This document shows, in pieces, positions 17,082 to 25,651 of a DNA stretch of 64,000 bases. The notes below the pieces were generated by a model that was given only the letters and a program-made list of their open reading frames with translations, had not been told where the DNA came from and searched no databases. Each line of letters opens with the position of its first letter. Positions within the stretch are counted from its first letter, which is position 1. The position numbers and the translations under genes are program-made. Origin of the DNA: Saprospiraceae bacterium (GTDB lineage: Bacteria; Bacteroidota; Bacteroidia; Chitinophagales; Saprospiraceae); assembly GCA_016710115.1 (NCBI GenBank), contig JADJLN010000017.1, positions 280,501 to 344,500 on the forward strand. Reading direction: 5' to 3'.

Positions 17082-18029
17082 TTGACTTTCGATTCTGCTC
17101 CACTTCCCGCCTCCTGGGCATCCGCTCAGAAAAGCTATATCCAGTTCCTGAAACTGGAGAAAGGCCTGTCACCGCATTCCGTGGATGCCTATCGGAGGGA
17201 TGTCCTGAAACTCGCAAACTATATCGCATCTTGTCAACCCGTCCCTTCCCCATCTGAATTGACTGCTCGTCATCTGGAGGATTTTGTCCACCGGCTCCAT
17301 GCGTTGGAACTGGCCAGAACAAGCCAGGCCAGGATCGTCTCCGGGATCAAATCCTTCTGTCAATTCCTGGTGCTGGAGCAATTCCTTCTGCATGATCCTT
17401 CTGCACTGATCGAAGCACCCATCCTCACCCGCAAGATCCCTGATGTGCTAACCATTGAGGAGATCGAAGCCATGCTCGCTGAAATCGACCTTTCCCAACC
17501 ATTCGGACAACGCGATCGCGCCATGGTGGAAGTTCTTTATGCCTGCGGCCTGCGGGTCAGTGAATTGACGGGGTTACGTCTGGCGGATCTGTTCCTCGAG
17601 ATCGGATTTGTCAAGGTGATCGGGAAGAACAACAAAGAGCGGATCGTGCCCATCGGAGGTGAAGCGACCAAGCACCTGGAATATTATCTCACGGATATCC
17701 GCCAGCATCAACACCCGAAAAAAGAGGCCGGCCATATCGTCTTCCTGAACCATCGCGGAGGCAGACTGAGCAGGGTCATGGTCTTTATGCTGATCCGCTC
17801 TCTGGCGGCAAAAGCCGGTATTCACAAGACCGTCAGTCCGCATACATTTCGGCATTCCTTTGCCACTCACCTGGTTGAGGGCGGAGCTGACCTGCGGGCC
17901 GTCCAGGAAATGCTGGGACATGAATCGATCACCACAACCGAAATCTATTCTCATCTGGATATGCGCTACCTGCGTGAAACCATTCTTCAATTTCATCCGG
18001 CCAATCGACCACCTTCATCGACTGGATAA
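17082..18029 (+). CDS. xerD: Site-specific tyrosine recombinase (XerD-like)
   Basis: Tyrosine recombinase of 315 aa, expected to resolve chromosome dimers at dif. The N-terminal SAM-like domain (KSYIQFLKLEKGLSPHSVDA) is followed by the catalytic domain with Arg in YACGLRVSELTGL, Lys in VIGKNNKERIVP, the HTFRHSFATHLVEGG box, LGHESITTTEIYSH, and the terminal Tyr nucleophile in that last motif. The full R-K-H-R-H-Y set is present. The frame opens after an in-frame TAA with a TTG start at 17082, preceded by AAAAAAGGAA. No ATG fits. Chromosomal context with no integrase-type neighbours supports a housekeeping Xer rather than an integron or phage enzyme. Confidence 0.93.
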   Translation: MTFDSAPLPASWASAQKSYIQFLKLEKGLSPHSVDAYRRDVLKLANYIASCQPVPSPSELTARHLEDFVHRLHALELARTSQARIVSGIKSFCQFLVLEQFLLHDPSALIEAPILTRKIPDVLTIEEIEAMLAEIDLSQPFGQRDRAMVEVLYACGLRVSELTGLRLADLFLEIGFVKVIGKNNKERIVPIGGEATKHLEYYLTDIRQHQHPKKEAGHIVFLNHRGGRLSRVMVFMLIRSLAAKAGIHKTVSPHTFRHSFATHLVEGGADLRAVQEMLGHESITTTEIYSHLDMRYLRETILQFHPANRPPSSTG

Positions 18030-18041
18030 CACAGACCAATG

Positions 18042-18049
18042 TACTTTTG
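18042..18049 (+). promoter_or_regulatory. -7 box (TACTTTTG) of the Ig-like lipoprotein gene
   Basis: TACTTTTG fits TAnnTTTG and lies 10 bases before the ATG at 18059, giving a very short leader. Confidence 0.55.
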
Positions 18050-18058
18050 CCGAAACGT

Positions 18059-19648
18059 ATGCAGTTGATCCAGCGCCTCCTTCTCTTCCTGCTCCTGCTC
18101 ACGGGATGTGCACGGGTCATGCCGCCGGAAGGAGGCGAACGCGATACGATCCCTCCTCATCTGCGCACAGAACTGTCAACCCCGGACCGGCAGACCAACT
18201 TCAGGCCCATGGAGATCCAACTCGTTTTTGATGAATGGATCCAGCTGAAGGATGTCATCAAGGAGGTGGTCATCTCCCCTCCTGTGAAGAAAATACCAGC
18301 CGTAGTCGCACAAGGCAAATCCATTGTGGTCACCTTTGACAAGGATGAACCATGGAAAGACAGCACCACCTATACCCTCTATTTCGGAAAGGCGATCCAG
18401 GACAGAAGTGAGGGCAATGCTGCACCCGACTTGCGATTTGTGTTTTCCACCGGCCCGGTCGTTGATTCACTGACGGCTACCGGACGCCTCCTGAATGCCA
18501 GAACGGGCGAACCTGTGACGGATGCACTGGTTATTCTCCATCGTGATCTGCGCGATTCGGCCATATCCAACCGTTTACCGGATCATTTTGCCCGGACAGA
18601 TAAACAGGGCCAGTATCGACTGGATAATCTGCGAACCGGAATCTTTCGCGTATTTGCCCTGCAGGAGAAGTCCACCAATTATCTGTATGACCTCCCTGAT
18701 GAATGGATCGGTTGGCATCCCGAACCGATTCGGATCGACAGCCAGGGTGTTGTCCTGCCCGATCTGACACTTTCTCCACCGTTTCGGGCACTGCGGCTGC
18801 TGAACGTTGATTCAACCTCGATTCGAGGGAGCCTGGCCTTGGCGTTCAACAAGCCACCGGATACAGTGACATTTCTGGATCCTGTGTCGCCAGGTCCTGT
18901 GCTTCAGTGGCAGAGTGATACGCTCGTCCGCTTGTGGGCAGCACGTCCTCTGAACGGCGCTCTGGTGATCAACCACCGCGATACACTCTCGTTCAACCTG
19001 TACCCGGATACCCTCGTCCCACTCCCCATCATGCGACTGGCTCATCCAGGAAAACAGACTCCCGGTCTGCCTATCCATATGCTGGCACCGGTGCCGGTCA
19101 CAGCCATAGATACGGCTGCCATCCAGGTGTGGCGCGACTCCCTTCCACTGGCTAAAGCATCTGTCAACCTGTCCAGGATGGGAGATACCCTGTCCATAGG
19201 TGGTGTCAGCAGAGAGGGGAGCCCGATTCGCATCCTGTTTCTACCCGGAGCGTTGACGAGTATTACAGGTCGCCAGAATACCGATACACTGACCATCCCG
19301 GCCAGTATCGGCACGTCCAGTGAGCTGGTTCAGGTGCGTCTGTTGGTCGATTCCTTGCCACCGGGGTATCCCGTCATCATGGAGATCATGAATGGCAATC
19401 AGTTGATCGGGAAATGGATTCATCAGGGATCTTCCCCCTGGATCCTCCCTGTTCCCGGGTTGCTCCCCGGCAACTACCTGGTATTCATCAGTCTGGATCG
19501 CAACCGGAATGGACATTGGGATACGGCAGATTACAATCGCCATATACCGGCTGAGCAACGAAGTGTATTTCCCCTCACCGGATTACGTGCGAATTGGGAA
19601 ATGGAAATCCCGCTGGTACCGGTTTGGAAACCCGAGCCTGTGAATTGA
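18059..19648 (+). CDS. Ig-like domain lipoprotein (Bacteroidota SbsA-type)
   Basis: A surface or periplasmic lipoprotein of 529 aa. The signal sequence QLIQRLLLFLLLLTGC ends in a lipobox. It is followed by PPEGGERDTIPP, the hallmark start of the Bacteroidota family with an SbsA-like Ig fold, and the first Ig-like domain (about residues 40-140, ending ...LRFVFSTG). A carboxypeptidase-regulatory-like domain follows (TGRLLNARTGEPVTDALVIL ... YRLDNLRTGIFRVFALQE). The C-terminal part ends with a short Ca-binding-like segment SLDRNRNGHWDTADYN. I start at the ATG 18059, since TTG 18047 lies within the promoter box. No enzymatic role is visible. Confidence 0.82.
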   Translation: MQLIQRLLLFLLLLTGCARVMPPEGGERDTIPPHLRTELSTPDRQTNFRPMEIQLVFDEWIQLKDVIKEVVISPPVKKIPAVVAQGKSIVVTFDKDEPWKDSTTYTLYFGKAIQDRSEGNAAPDLRFVFSTGPVVDSLTATGRLLNARTGEPVTDALVILHRDLRDSAISNRLPDHFARTDKQGQYRLDNLRTGIFRVFALQEKSTNYLYDLPDEWIGWHPEPIRIDSQGVVLPDLTLSPPFRALRLLNVDSTSIRGSLALAFNKPPDTVTFLDPVSPGPVLQWQSDTLVRLWAARPLNGALVINHRDTLSFNLYPDTLVPLPIMRLAHPGKQTPGLPIHMLAPVPVTAIDTAAIQVWRDSLPLAKASVNLSRMGDTLSIGGVSREGSPIRILFLPGALTSITGRQNTDTLTIPASIGTSSELVQVRLLVDSLPPGYPVIMEIMNGNQLIGKWIHQGSSPWILPVPGLLPGNYLVFISLDRNRNGHWDTADYNRHIPAEQRSVFPLTGLRANWEMEIPLVPVWKPEPVN

Positions 19649-19650
19649 TC

Positions 19651-19658
19651 TATCTTTG
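19651..19658 (+). promoter_or_regulatory. -7 box (TATCTTTG) of lptB, leaderless
   Basis: TATCTTTG lies between the preceding stop (19646-19648) and the lptB ATG (19663), ending four bases before the ATG. Transcription would start at or within a base or two of the initiation codon. Confidence 0.65.
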
Positions 19659-19662
19659 TCGA

Positions 19663-20403
19663 ATGAAGCTACGCGCCGAACATCTGGTCAAGCAATATGG
19701 CAGCCGTACAGTGGTCAACGATGTGTCGCTGGAAGTCAACCAGGGAGAGATCGTCGGGCTCCTGGGCCCGAATGGAGCCGGTAAAACGACCAGCTTCTAT
19801 ATGGTTGTCGGATTTATCCAACCCAACGGAGGGCAGGTCTTCCTCGACGACGAGGAAATCACGGATCTGCCGATGTACAAACGGGCCCGACTGGGAGTCG
19901 GATACCTGCCTCAGGAAGCTTCGGTATTTCGCAAAATGACGGTGGAGGATAATATTCGTGCCGTACTGGAAATGACCACTTTGCCAAAAGATGAACAACG
20001 TGACAAGCTGGAATCCCTGATCGAAGAGTTCAACCTGCACAAGGTGCGTAAAGGATATGGCGATACGCTGAGTGGAGGTGAACGTCGTCGGACCGAGATC
20101 GCGAGGGCACTCGCCACCAATCCGAGCTTTATCCTGCTGGACGAACCGTTTGCGGGAATCGATCCGATCGCTGTAGAGGATATTCAGTACAATGTTTCCC
20201 GATTGAAGACCCGCAATATTGGTATCCTGATCACGGATCATAATGTCCAGGAAACCCTGTCCATTACCGATCGCGCATACCTGATGTTTGAAGGGAGTAT
20301 CCTCAAGGCAGGCACGGCCGAAGAACTCGCCGCTGACGAAGTGGTCAGGCGTGTTTATCTGGGTCAACAATTCGAATTGAAACGGAAGGAAATCAACTTG
20401 TGA
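19663..20403 (+). CDS. lptB: LPS export ABC transporter ATP-binding protein LptB
   Basis: Cytoplasmic ATPase of the LptB2FG complex that extracts LPS from the inner membrane. The 246-aa protein has Walker A (GLLGPNGAGKTTSFYMVVG), the Q-loop region YLPQEASVFRKMTVEDN, the ABC signature LSGGERRRTEIARALA, Walker B FILLDEPFAGIDPIA and the H-loop ILITDHNVQETL. These specific sequences are those of LptB rather than a generic ABC ATPase. The ATG at 19663 follows a TATCTTTG box by four bases; a longer frame from 19594 would run back into the upstream gene. Two small exported proteins follow with overlapping stops and starts. LptF/G are not in the window. Confidence 0.95.
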   Translation: MKLRAEHLVKQYGSRTVVNDVSLEVNQGEIVGLLGPNGAGKTTSFYMVVGFIQPNGGQVFLDDEEITDLPMYKRARLGVGYLPQEASVFRKMTVEDNIRAVLEMTTLPKDEQRDKLESLIEEFNLHKVRKGYGDTLSGGERRRTEIARALATNPSFILLDEPFAGIDPIAVEDIQYNVSRLKTRNIGILITDHNVQETLSITDRAYLMFEGSILKAGTAEELAADEVVRRVYLGQQFELKRKEINL

Positions 20404-20642
20404 TGGATTCACGCTGGCTGCTCTGCATCCTGGTCTTCCTCTTCTCCTGCAGCCCGGAGAATGAATTCCTCAATTCGACACAGAAACGCCAGGTGGCTGA
20501 TCTGTCAGAAAAAGGCTATCAGGACCTGCTTCCTCTTTTGGAAGCAGAATGTGCCGGTTTCCAGGACAGCCTCCAACCCTATCTGATCGATTCTCTGCTG
20601 AATGCCCGGATCCGGAGTATGAACCAAAAATTGCGCCGATGA
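20403..20642 (+). CDS. Small putative lipoprotein
   Basis: A 79-residue protein with a short signal sequence and lipobox-like CILVFLFSC, then a charged mature region of about 60 residues. No family is recognised. It begins at the ATG overlapping the lptB stop (TGATG) and its own stop overlaps the next start (ATGA), so it is translationally coupled to lptB. A role near the LPS exporter is a guess from position only. Confidence 0.6.
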   Translation: MDSRWLLCILVFLFSCSPENEFLNSTQKRQVADLSEKGYQDLLPLLEAECAGFQDSLQPYLIDSLLNARIRSMNQKLRR

Positions 20643-20968
20643 ATCCGGGAATACTGCTCATCCTGGTCTTTCTTCTATTGGCTTCGTCAGAACCAATCGA
20701 TACCGGATTGGATCCCAAAGTTGCTGCAGCCGTAGAAGCCAATATCCGGTTGCGCAGGGAGGAATTCTGGAAGAATTGCCGCAGGGCTGCAGTCGACCGT
20801 GCTTCTGGTTTTGTTGATTCGCTGCTCCTTGCACAAGCACCTATGACCAGTGAGGATACCCTCGCACCTCCTCCACGGCCGGAAAGGCCGGATCTTGGCC
20901 CTGCGGCGATCGAGGAGGACACCATTCCTCTTCGGCCGATCCTGCCGGTCAGGAAAAAGGAAAAGTAA
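20639..20968 (+). CDS. Small exported/membrane protein of unknown function
   Basis: A 109-aa protein with an N-terminal hydrophobic segment (NPGILLILVFLLLASS), an Arg-rich helical middle (NIRLRREEFWKNCRRAAVDR) and a Pro-rich acidic tail. Unrecognised. It shares an ATGA overlap with the preceding small lipoprotein and closes the lptB operon. Some of this region is also open on the minus strand, but the coupled overlaps favour this reading. Confidence 0.5.
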   Translation: MNPGILLILVFLLLASSEPIDTGLDPKVAAAVEANIRLRREEFWKNCRRAAVDRASGFVDSLLLAQAPMTSEDTLAPPPRPERPDLGPAAIEEDTIPLRPILPVRKKEK

Positions 20969-21161
20969 TCGACGGGCACCATCAGATGGCGAACAGGGTG
21001 AAGAAGAAAGAACCATTGTTCGAGCCCTGGGTGGAATCACAAAAGCTTTCCCAGAAGTTCTTCTCTGATGTAGAATCGGTCTTTCAAATTGACAATCCTT
21101 CTACAAGGAAACTTTTTTCGTGTGCGGAGTAACCTACCTTCACGATTCCTGACCACTTCAA

Positions 21162-21959
21162 TGATGAAAAAACAGTGTTGATTACCGGCGCCTCGAGTGG
21201 GATCGGACTGGCCGTTGCCCGTCATTTTGCACATGCCGGATATCGCTTGATCCTGACAGCTCTCCCCGGTTCTGAATTCGAAGATGCCGCACATTCAATA
21301 ACCAATTTGTATCCGGAAATTGATGTGCTGATTTTTCCGGGAGATCTCACGGACCCGGAGGTGCCTGACCAACTCTGGAGTTTTATTCAGGATCAGAACC
21401 GGTCAATCGACGTATTTGTCAATAATGCCGGTGTAGGCACCTGGGGGCAGGCCGGGAAGATAGAAGTCCGGCAGGAGCTGAAGATGATCGACCTCAATAT
21501 CCGGGCAGCATATGTGTTGACCCGAATCGTATTAAAACACATGCAAGAAAATCGGTCGGGGCATATCATTTTCATTGCTTCCATTGCCGCCTTTCAACCC
21601 AATCCCTATATGGCTACCTATGGTGCAACGAAGGCTTTATCCGCAGCTTCGGGTTGGCCCTGCATCATGAATTGAAGGAACAGGGATCACCCGTCCGTAT
21701 TCTGATGGTTTGTCCACCAGCCATCCCGACAGCATTTCAAGCGACTGCCGGCATGCAACGATCTGCCCTGTTTTCCGGATGGTTATCCAGTGATGTCGAA
21801 ACGGTTGCAAAAGCCATCTGGTCGGGGTTTCAACAAAACCGCCGACAGGTTATCCCCACCTGGTATCTGACTTTACTGGCCCCCATCACCCGACTTCTTC
21901 CGGAGTCATTGAGTATCTGGATGGCGAAAAGGACCTTGCGAAAAAACCTGCCGGAATAA
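21162..21959 (+). CDS. Short-chain dehydrogenase/reductase (two frameshifts)
   Basis: NAD(P)H-dependent SDR of about 265 aa. The Rossmann motif VLITGASSGIG, the NNAGVG motif, and the catalytic Ser (IIFIASIAAF) and Tyr-x3-Lys (TYGATK) are intact. As given, the start ATGATGAAAAAA runs out of frame; one more A in the run 21165-21171 gives MMKKTVLITGASSGIG. A second break lies at the TTT run 21636-21638: one more T converts a nonsense tail into TKAFIRSFGLALHHELKEQG, which joins the last 100 residues. Both repairs recover standard family sequence, so these look like sequencing indels. Substrate unknown; the C-terminal region resembles DltE/YqjQ-type SDRs. Confidence 0.85.
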
Positions 21960-22020
21960 CACATGGGGACCTACGATTTATTTCAGCCCCCGAGCGCTCA
22001 CAACAGCCTCGGCGGCTGGG

Positions 22021-22034
22021 CCCCCCCCCCCCCC
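22021..22034 (+). repeat. Homopolymer tract of 14 C
   Basis: A run of 14 C directly after GGCTGGG, in a gap between the SDR gene and tRNA-Gly. It is the longest homopolymer in the window and is intergenic, so a phase-variable coding tract is not indicated. It may be an assembly or sequencing artefact. Confidence 0.8.
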
Positions 22035-22104
22035 TTAAATATATTCATCATGATCAAAGAGCAGAATCTCAACAGGATTGCCGAACTTTGAGATCCTGAC
22101 TTTT

Positions 22105-22180
22105 GCGGAAGTAGCTCAGTTGGTAGAGCATCAGCTTCCCAAGCTGAGGGTCGCGGGTTCGAGTCCCGTTTTCCGCTCCA
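22105..22180 (+). tRNA. tRNA-Gly (anticodon CCC), CCA encoded
   Basis: A complete cloverleaf: acceptor GCGGAAG with TTTCCGC (one G-U), D-arm GCTC/GAGC, anticodon stem TCAGC/GCTGA with loop TTCCCAA giving anticodon CCC, and T-arm GCGGG-TTCGAGT-CCCGT. The discriminator is T, followed by an encoded CCA (22178-22180), unlike the tRNA-Met at 7.2 kb. A terminator follows immediately. Confidence 0.95.
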
Positions 22181-22181
22181 G

Positions 22182-22208
22182 AGCCCTGGTTTTCAATCAG
22201 GGCTTTTT
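22182..22208 (+). terminator. Terminator after tRNA-Gly
   Basis: AGCCCTG (22182-22188) pairs with CAGGGCT (22198-22204) with a 9-base loop, followed by T residues. Confidence 0.85.
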
Positions 22209-22647
22209 GTTTGGTCCAACCACATTCTGTCCCCTTTCATGACCATACCAGTTATACCTGCCCTGAATGGAATGCCCCTTTATTAAGGATTCCTTCTGGT
22301 CTGCTCTGGAGAAAGGTTGATCTGTTCTTCTGGCAAGTACAATCGAAATAAATGATCCGTGCAAATAGCGCGAAAAGACGTGAAATACCCGGAAGGATGA
22401 TTTCGATGGGGGGAAAAGCAGTCCATTGCCTTATTTCGAAACCTGTAGCTATGTCAACTATCTGCAGCTTCAGGATTCCATTCGGTTCCAGGACGTGATC
22501 AGGTGTAGAATCCGCATTGAAACAGTGGTGTGGAAAAAGATGAACCGGATGGTCCGAACGGCAAACGGTCCGTGAAGCCAACGGTTCAAGAAAAGATTAA
22601 ACCTGCGAAGACATGGCGTGATCCGTGTTCCAGAGTGCATTTTCTCG
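22209..22647. other. Intergenic stretch, no gene seen
   Basis: About 440 bases between the tRNA-Gly terminator and the nucleotidyltransferase promoter. Open frames exist on both strands but have no start context, family resemblance or coupling to neighbours. I see no repeat or RNA structure in it. Confidence 0.6.
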
Positions 22648-22655
22648 TAAATTTG
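22648..22655 (+). promoter_or_regulatory. -7 box (TAAATTTG) of the nucleotidyltransferase gene
   Basis: TAAATTTG matches TAnnTTTG and ends six bases before the ATG at 22662, again predicting a leaderless or nearly leaderless mRNA. Confidence 0.6.
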
Positions 22656-22661
22656 GGGGCC

Positions 22662-23657
22662 ATGAAAGCACTCATTCCTGTGGCCGGTGCCGGCATCCGT
22701 CTTCGACCACATACCTATACCCAGCCCAAGCCGCTGATTCCGGTTGCAGGCAAACCCATTATTGCCTATCTGGTCGATCAGCTGGTTGCGGCTGGTATCA
22801 CGGACTTCGTCTTTGTGATCGGATATCTCGGAGAAAAAATGCGTCTGTACCTCGAACAGACGTACCCCGATATCAAGAAAATCTTTGTCACGCAAACCAC
22901 CCGATTGGGCTCGGCACATGCCATTCAGATCGCACGGGATGCTATTGAACAGGATGATGAATTGATCATTGTCTTCGGAGATACCATTATCGATCTGGAC
23001 ATGACCGCCTTTCTCGAATGCCCGGGTTCCTGTCTTGCAGTCAAGAAGGTAAAGGATCCGCGTGAGGTCGGCGTAGTGGAAGTGGATACAGTAGGAAAAG
23101 CGGTCCGACTCATTGAAAAACCGAATATTCCGAAATCCAACCTGGCTTTGGTCGGCATGTACAAAATCCGGGAGGTCGGCCAGTTACTCCAGGCAGTCGA
23201 TACGCTCATCGAAACCAACTGCCAGACCCATGGCGAATTTCAGCTGACCGATGCGTTGATGAATATGCTCCGGTCAGGGATCCCATTTCATACCATCGAA
23301 GTGCGGAACTGGTTTGATTGCGGAAAAAAAGAGATCCTGCTGGAAACGAATGCCATGATGCTCAAACGTCCGGGCGCAGCGACATCCAGCCCCGAAGGAC
23401 TGGACAACACCATCCTGATCCCTCCGGTGTATATTGGTGAAAACTGCTCGATCAGCCATTCGATCATCGGGCCCAATGTCAGTATCGGCGCAAACACACG
23501 CATTTATACAAGTATGATCCGCGAGTCAATCGTTGGCAATTTTTCCAGCCTGGAAGAAGTCGTCCTTCACCATTCCATCATCGGCAATGACTCGGCTATC
23601 CATGGCCCCCGGCAAAGCCTGAATACAGGCGACAATACGGAGATCGATTTCGGGTAA
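22662..23657 (+). CDS. Sugar-1-phosphate nucleotidyltransferase with left-handed beta-helix
   Basis: NDP-sugar pyrophosphorylase of 331 aa. The N-terminal domain has the nucleotide-binding signature GAGIRLRPHTYTQPKPLIPV, then IIVFGDTIID, EVGVVEVD and LIEKPNIPKSNLALVGMY. The C-terminal 80 residues are a hexapeptide-repeat left-handed helix (PPVYIGENCSISHSIIGPNV, SIGANTRIY). The layout resembles RmlA/GlmU-like enzymes that activate glucose-1-P or GlcNAc-1-P; the exact sugar and nucleotide cannot be decided. The ATG at 22662 sits right after a promoter box. The frame extends upstream to 22530, but that part is unlike the family. It probably feeds envelope glycan synthesis. Confidence 0.9.
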   Translation: MKALIPVAGAGIRLRPHTYTQPKPLIPVAGKPIIAYLVDQLVAAGITDFVFVIGYLGEKMRLYLEQTYPDIKKIFVTQTTRLGSAHAIQIARDAIEQDDELIIVFGDTIIDLDMTAFLECPGSCLAVKKVKDPREVGVVEVDTVGKAVRLIEKPNIPKSNLALVGMYKIREVGQLLQAVDTLIETNCQTHGEFQLTDALMNMLRSGIPFHTIEVRNWFDCGKKEILLETNAMMLKRPGAATSSPEGLDNTILIPPVYIGENCSISHSIIGPNVSIGANTRIYTSMIRESIVGNFSSLEEVVLHHSIIGNDSAIHGPRQSLNTGDNTEIDFG

Positions 23658-23663
23658 ACCCAA

Positions 23664-24551
23664 CTACTGGATTCGGGGTTCAACGATCTGAAACACCCTG
23701 GACAGGTTGAATCCGAACTGGATCTCGCCCTTCAACCAGCTGCCATTGGCCTCTGTGATAAATGCCCGTTCATTCATACCGGCACTGTTGGAAAAGTGCA
23801 ACTGGAAGACATGACCACCCGTCTCGATATCTACACCGACAGAAAGCGGGTTGCGAACCACCAAACCGGGAAACCGGTTGAAGCTGTGGACATAATCGAG
23901 CAAAACGGCTACGCGTTTGGTCAACTTGTAACGTGTACCCAGTTCAAGGGCATAGATGGTGTTAGGATCCAGTGAACCACTCGTCAGATTTCGATGGACG
24001 ATGGTTGGTGCCAGCTGGAGCGTGAATTTGTCCGAAAATTTCCGTCCAACGATCACCTGGTGATAGTATGCCAGTCGGTCAGACCCGGTAATGTCCTCTC
24101 CCGGGTAGGGATTTTTCAACCCGTTCCTGGTTATGCCGCTGACCCAGGCCAGTGTGACCGGCATCTTTTTCGCTCCGGTAGATTGGCGAAGTATCCGGTA
24201 TTTGATGTATCCGTCCAGTTCCTTCTTCTGGTTGGTTCGACCGATTCCGATCGTCAGATCGGGTGTAATGCCGTAATCAAAACTGAGCCGGATACTGGCA
24301 TTATCCAGTCCGAACATGTCATACAGTCCCTGGTCCAGGCGTCCGAACCGGTGAAGGATCCGAAAATCCAGAGCACCGGCATGGAGCATTTCCAGACTGT
24401 GGCTGTTGATTACCCGGGGTGATTTAAAGGCATAAGCGGCATAGTCTGTCGTCTGTTCTTCGCCCAACAGGCTCAACAGATCATCATCCTGCGCAGAAAG
24501 CAGTTGCCCGAAGGTCAGGAAGGTCAGGAATATCAATGTCCGGATACACAT
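23664..24551 (-). CDS. DUF5777-family outer-membrane beta-barrel protein
   Basis: A 295-aa exported protein with a signal peptide (MCIRTLIFLTFLTFGQLLSA) and alternating hydrophobic/polar strands typical of a small outer-membrane barrel. The stretch KSPRVINSHSLEMLHAGALD followed by RILHRFGRLDQGLYDMFGLD is characteristic of DUF5777. It lies 18 bases after the dihaem cytochrome gene and is probably co-transcribed. In Bacteroidota this family is commonly encoded beside cytochrome and YceI-type genes, suggesting a respiratory-associated envelope function, but the role is unknown. It converges on the nucleotidyltransferase gene with only six bases between stops. Confidence 0.85.
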   Translation of the reverse strand: MCIRTLIFLTFLTFGQLLSAQDDDLLSLLGEEQTTDYAAYAFKSPRVINSHSLEMLHAGALDFRILHRFGRLDQGLYDMFGLDNASIRLSFDYGITPDLTIGIGRTNQKKELDGYIKYRILRQSTGAKKMPVTLAWVSGITRNGLKNPYPGEDITGSDRLAYYHQVIVGRKFSDKFTLQLAPTIVHRNLTSGSLDPNTIYALELGTRYKLTKRVAVLLDYVHSFNRFPGLVVRNPLSVGVDIETGGHVFQLHFSNSAGMNERAFITEANGSWLKGEIQFGFNLSRVFQIVEPRIQ

Positions 24552-24569
24552 GGATCTGAGATGAAAAGG

Positions 24570-25226
24570 TTAGTTGTTCTGGGCACCATCGGCCACCCAT
24601 TTCTCGATCTGTCGGATCGCACATTCCGGCAGCATACTTCCATTCTGCGGCATGGCGGCAAATCCACTGGCATGCCGCACACTGCCAACAAGCGATCCAC
24701 TCTGGGCATGCGGTTTCACTGTAGCCCAGGAAGCCAGATCGATATCTCCCTGCGGCTGACTTCCCGCATGACAGCCCGTACAGTATGTGGACATGATCGG
24801 TGCTATAGTCCCGTTATACCCGACAAACGAAGTATCACAAGCGCTCTGGCAGTCCAGTGACTGGATGGCGCCTTCTTCGATCCATCGCGCTACCAGAGCA
24901 ATCTGGTAATCGGTAAATGGCTCTGCTGGGGACTGGGGCATTCGTTTTTCACCGGCTGGAATCACGAGGACTTTATAGAGTTCAGACTTCTTGTAATTCC
25001 CGGCTTCTACCGCATTCAAGATCCCGGCATAGGATGAAAAGTCATATCCTGCCTCCCGGTCTGAGCTGTTGTGACATCCACTCATGGTGCAGTTACTGAC
25101 GATCAAGGGCTCGATATCCGTCTGATAGCAGATTGGAGGATCGGGAAGGTGGTTTTTTGTGCACCGGGTGAGGATCAACACGCCTGCCAGTAGAATTCCA
25201 GCGGAAAAAAGAAGATTGCGAACCAT
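24570..25226 (-). CDS. Dihaem c-type cytochrome domain protein
   Basis: A 218-aa exported, probably lipid-anchored protein (hydrophobic start, then LILTRC). It has two haem c attachment sites: an unusual CX4CH, CTMSGCH, near residue 47, and a standard CXXCH, CTGCH, near residue 142. Each is followed by a Met-containing loop (KRMPQSPAEP and AAMPQNGSMLP) that could supply the distal ligand. The duplicated layout resembles planctomycete-type cytochrome c domains. It leads the two-gene operon with the DUF5777 barrel. A near-consensus box TACTTTTA on the minus strand (25252-25259) lies upstream. Electron-transfer partners are unknown. Confidence 0.88.
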   Translation of the reverse strand: MVRNLLFSAGILLAGVLILTRCTKNHLPDPPICYQTDIEPLIVSNCTMSGCHNSSDREAGYDFSSYAGILNAVEAGNYKKSELYKVLVIPAGEKRMPQSPAEPFTDYQIALVARWIEEGAIQSLDCQSACDTSFVGYNGTIAPIMSTYCTGCHAGSQPQGDIDLASWATVKPHAQSGSLVGSVRHASGFAAMPQNGSMLPECAIRQIEKWVADGAQNN

Positions 25227-25259
25227 GGCCTTGAAGAACTGGTTGATTGGCTAAAAGTA

Positions 25260-25640
25260 GGTGTTCTGGAGGTAAGGCGTCATCACGATATTTCGGAAGG
25301 CGGAAATTTGGGGGCTGAATATGGAAGTCCGTCAGGTTTTCAAAGAGGAAGTCGGCAAGTGGAAAACGGGATGTGGGATGTAGAAGAACAAAGGACATGA
25401 AACGTAAAATCCAGGAACCCAGACACCAGTCCAACCAAAGCTCTCCTGTTCACATTGAAACCGGACGATGAGCTGCAGCCCCGAGAACTCGGCAGAGGAT
25501 CGGGACAGTAAACGTTTGGACAGCCTGATGTGGACTACCATTCCCATCCCGAAACGGGAAACCAGGAAAATGGACCCCGGGAACGCGAAATCCAGTCCTC
25601 GGTCCGATTGTTAAAGACCCCTGTTTTATTGCCTGAATGC
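25260..25640. other. Intergenic stretch with degenerate repeat words
   Basis: Between the cytochrome start and the promoter of the Omp28 gene. It has short word repeats (GGGATGTGGGATGTAG near 25370) and one CCCCGAG palindrome copy. Open frames on either strand show no recognisable product. Confidence 0.5.
25479..25492. repeat. Palindromic element CCCCGAGnACTCGG, copy 2
   Basis: CCCCGAGAACTCGG, matching the 16-base element at 7081-7096 and 28808-28823 but missing the last two G. Confidence 0.55.
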
Positions 25641-25651
25641 CCATTCTGAAG

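Noticed and set aside
17082..18029. Integrase marking a mobile element
   Set aside because: The protein matches housekeeping XerD in length and motifs; there are no attachment repeats, tRNA junction, relaxase or cargo genes beside it.
20986..21132. A 48-codon plus-strand frame after the lptB operon
   Set aside because: It has an ATG and a basic start, but no family resemblance, no overlap coupling and no promoter; chance is as likely.
22252..22581. A 109-codon minus-strand frame upstream of the nucleotidyltransferase
   Set aside because: No recognisable motif, no promoter on that strand, and atypical composition.
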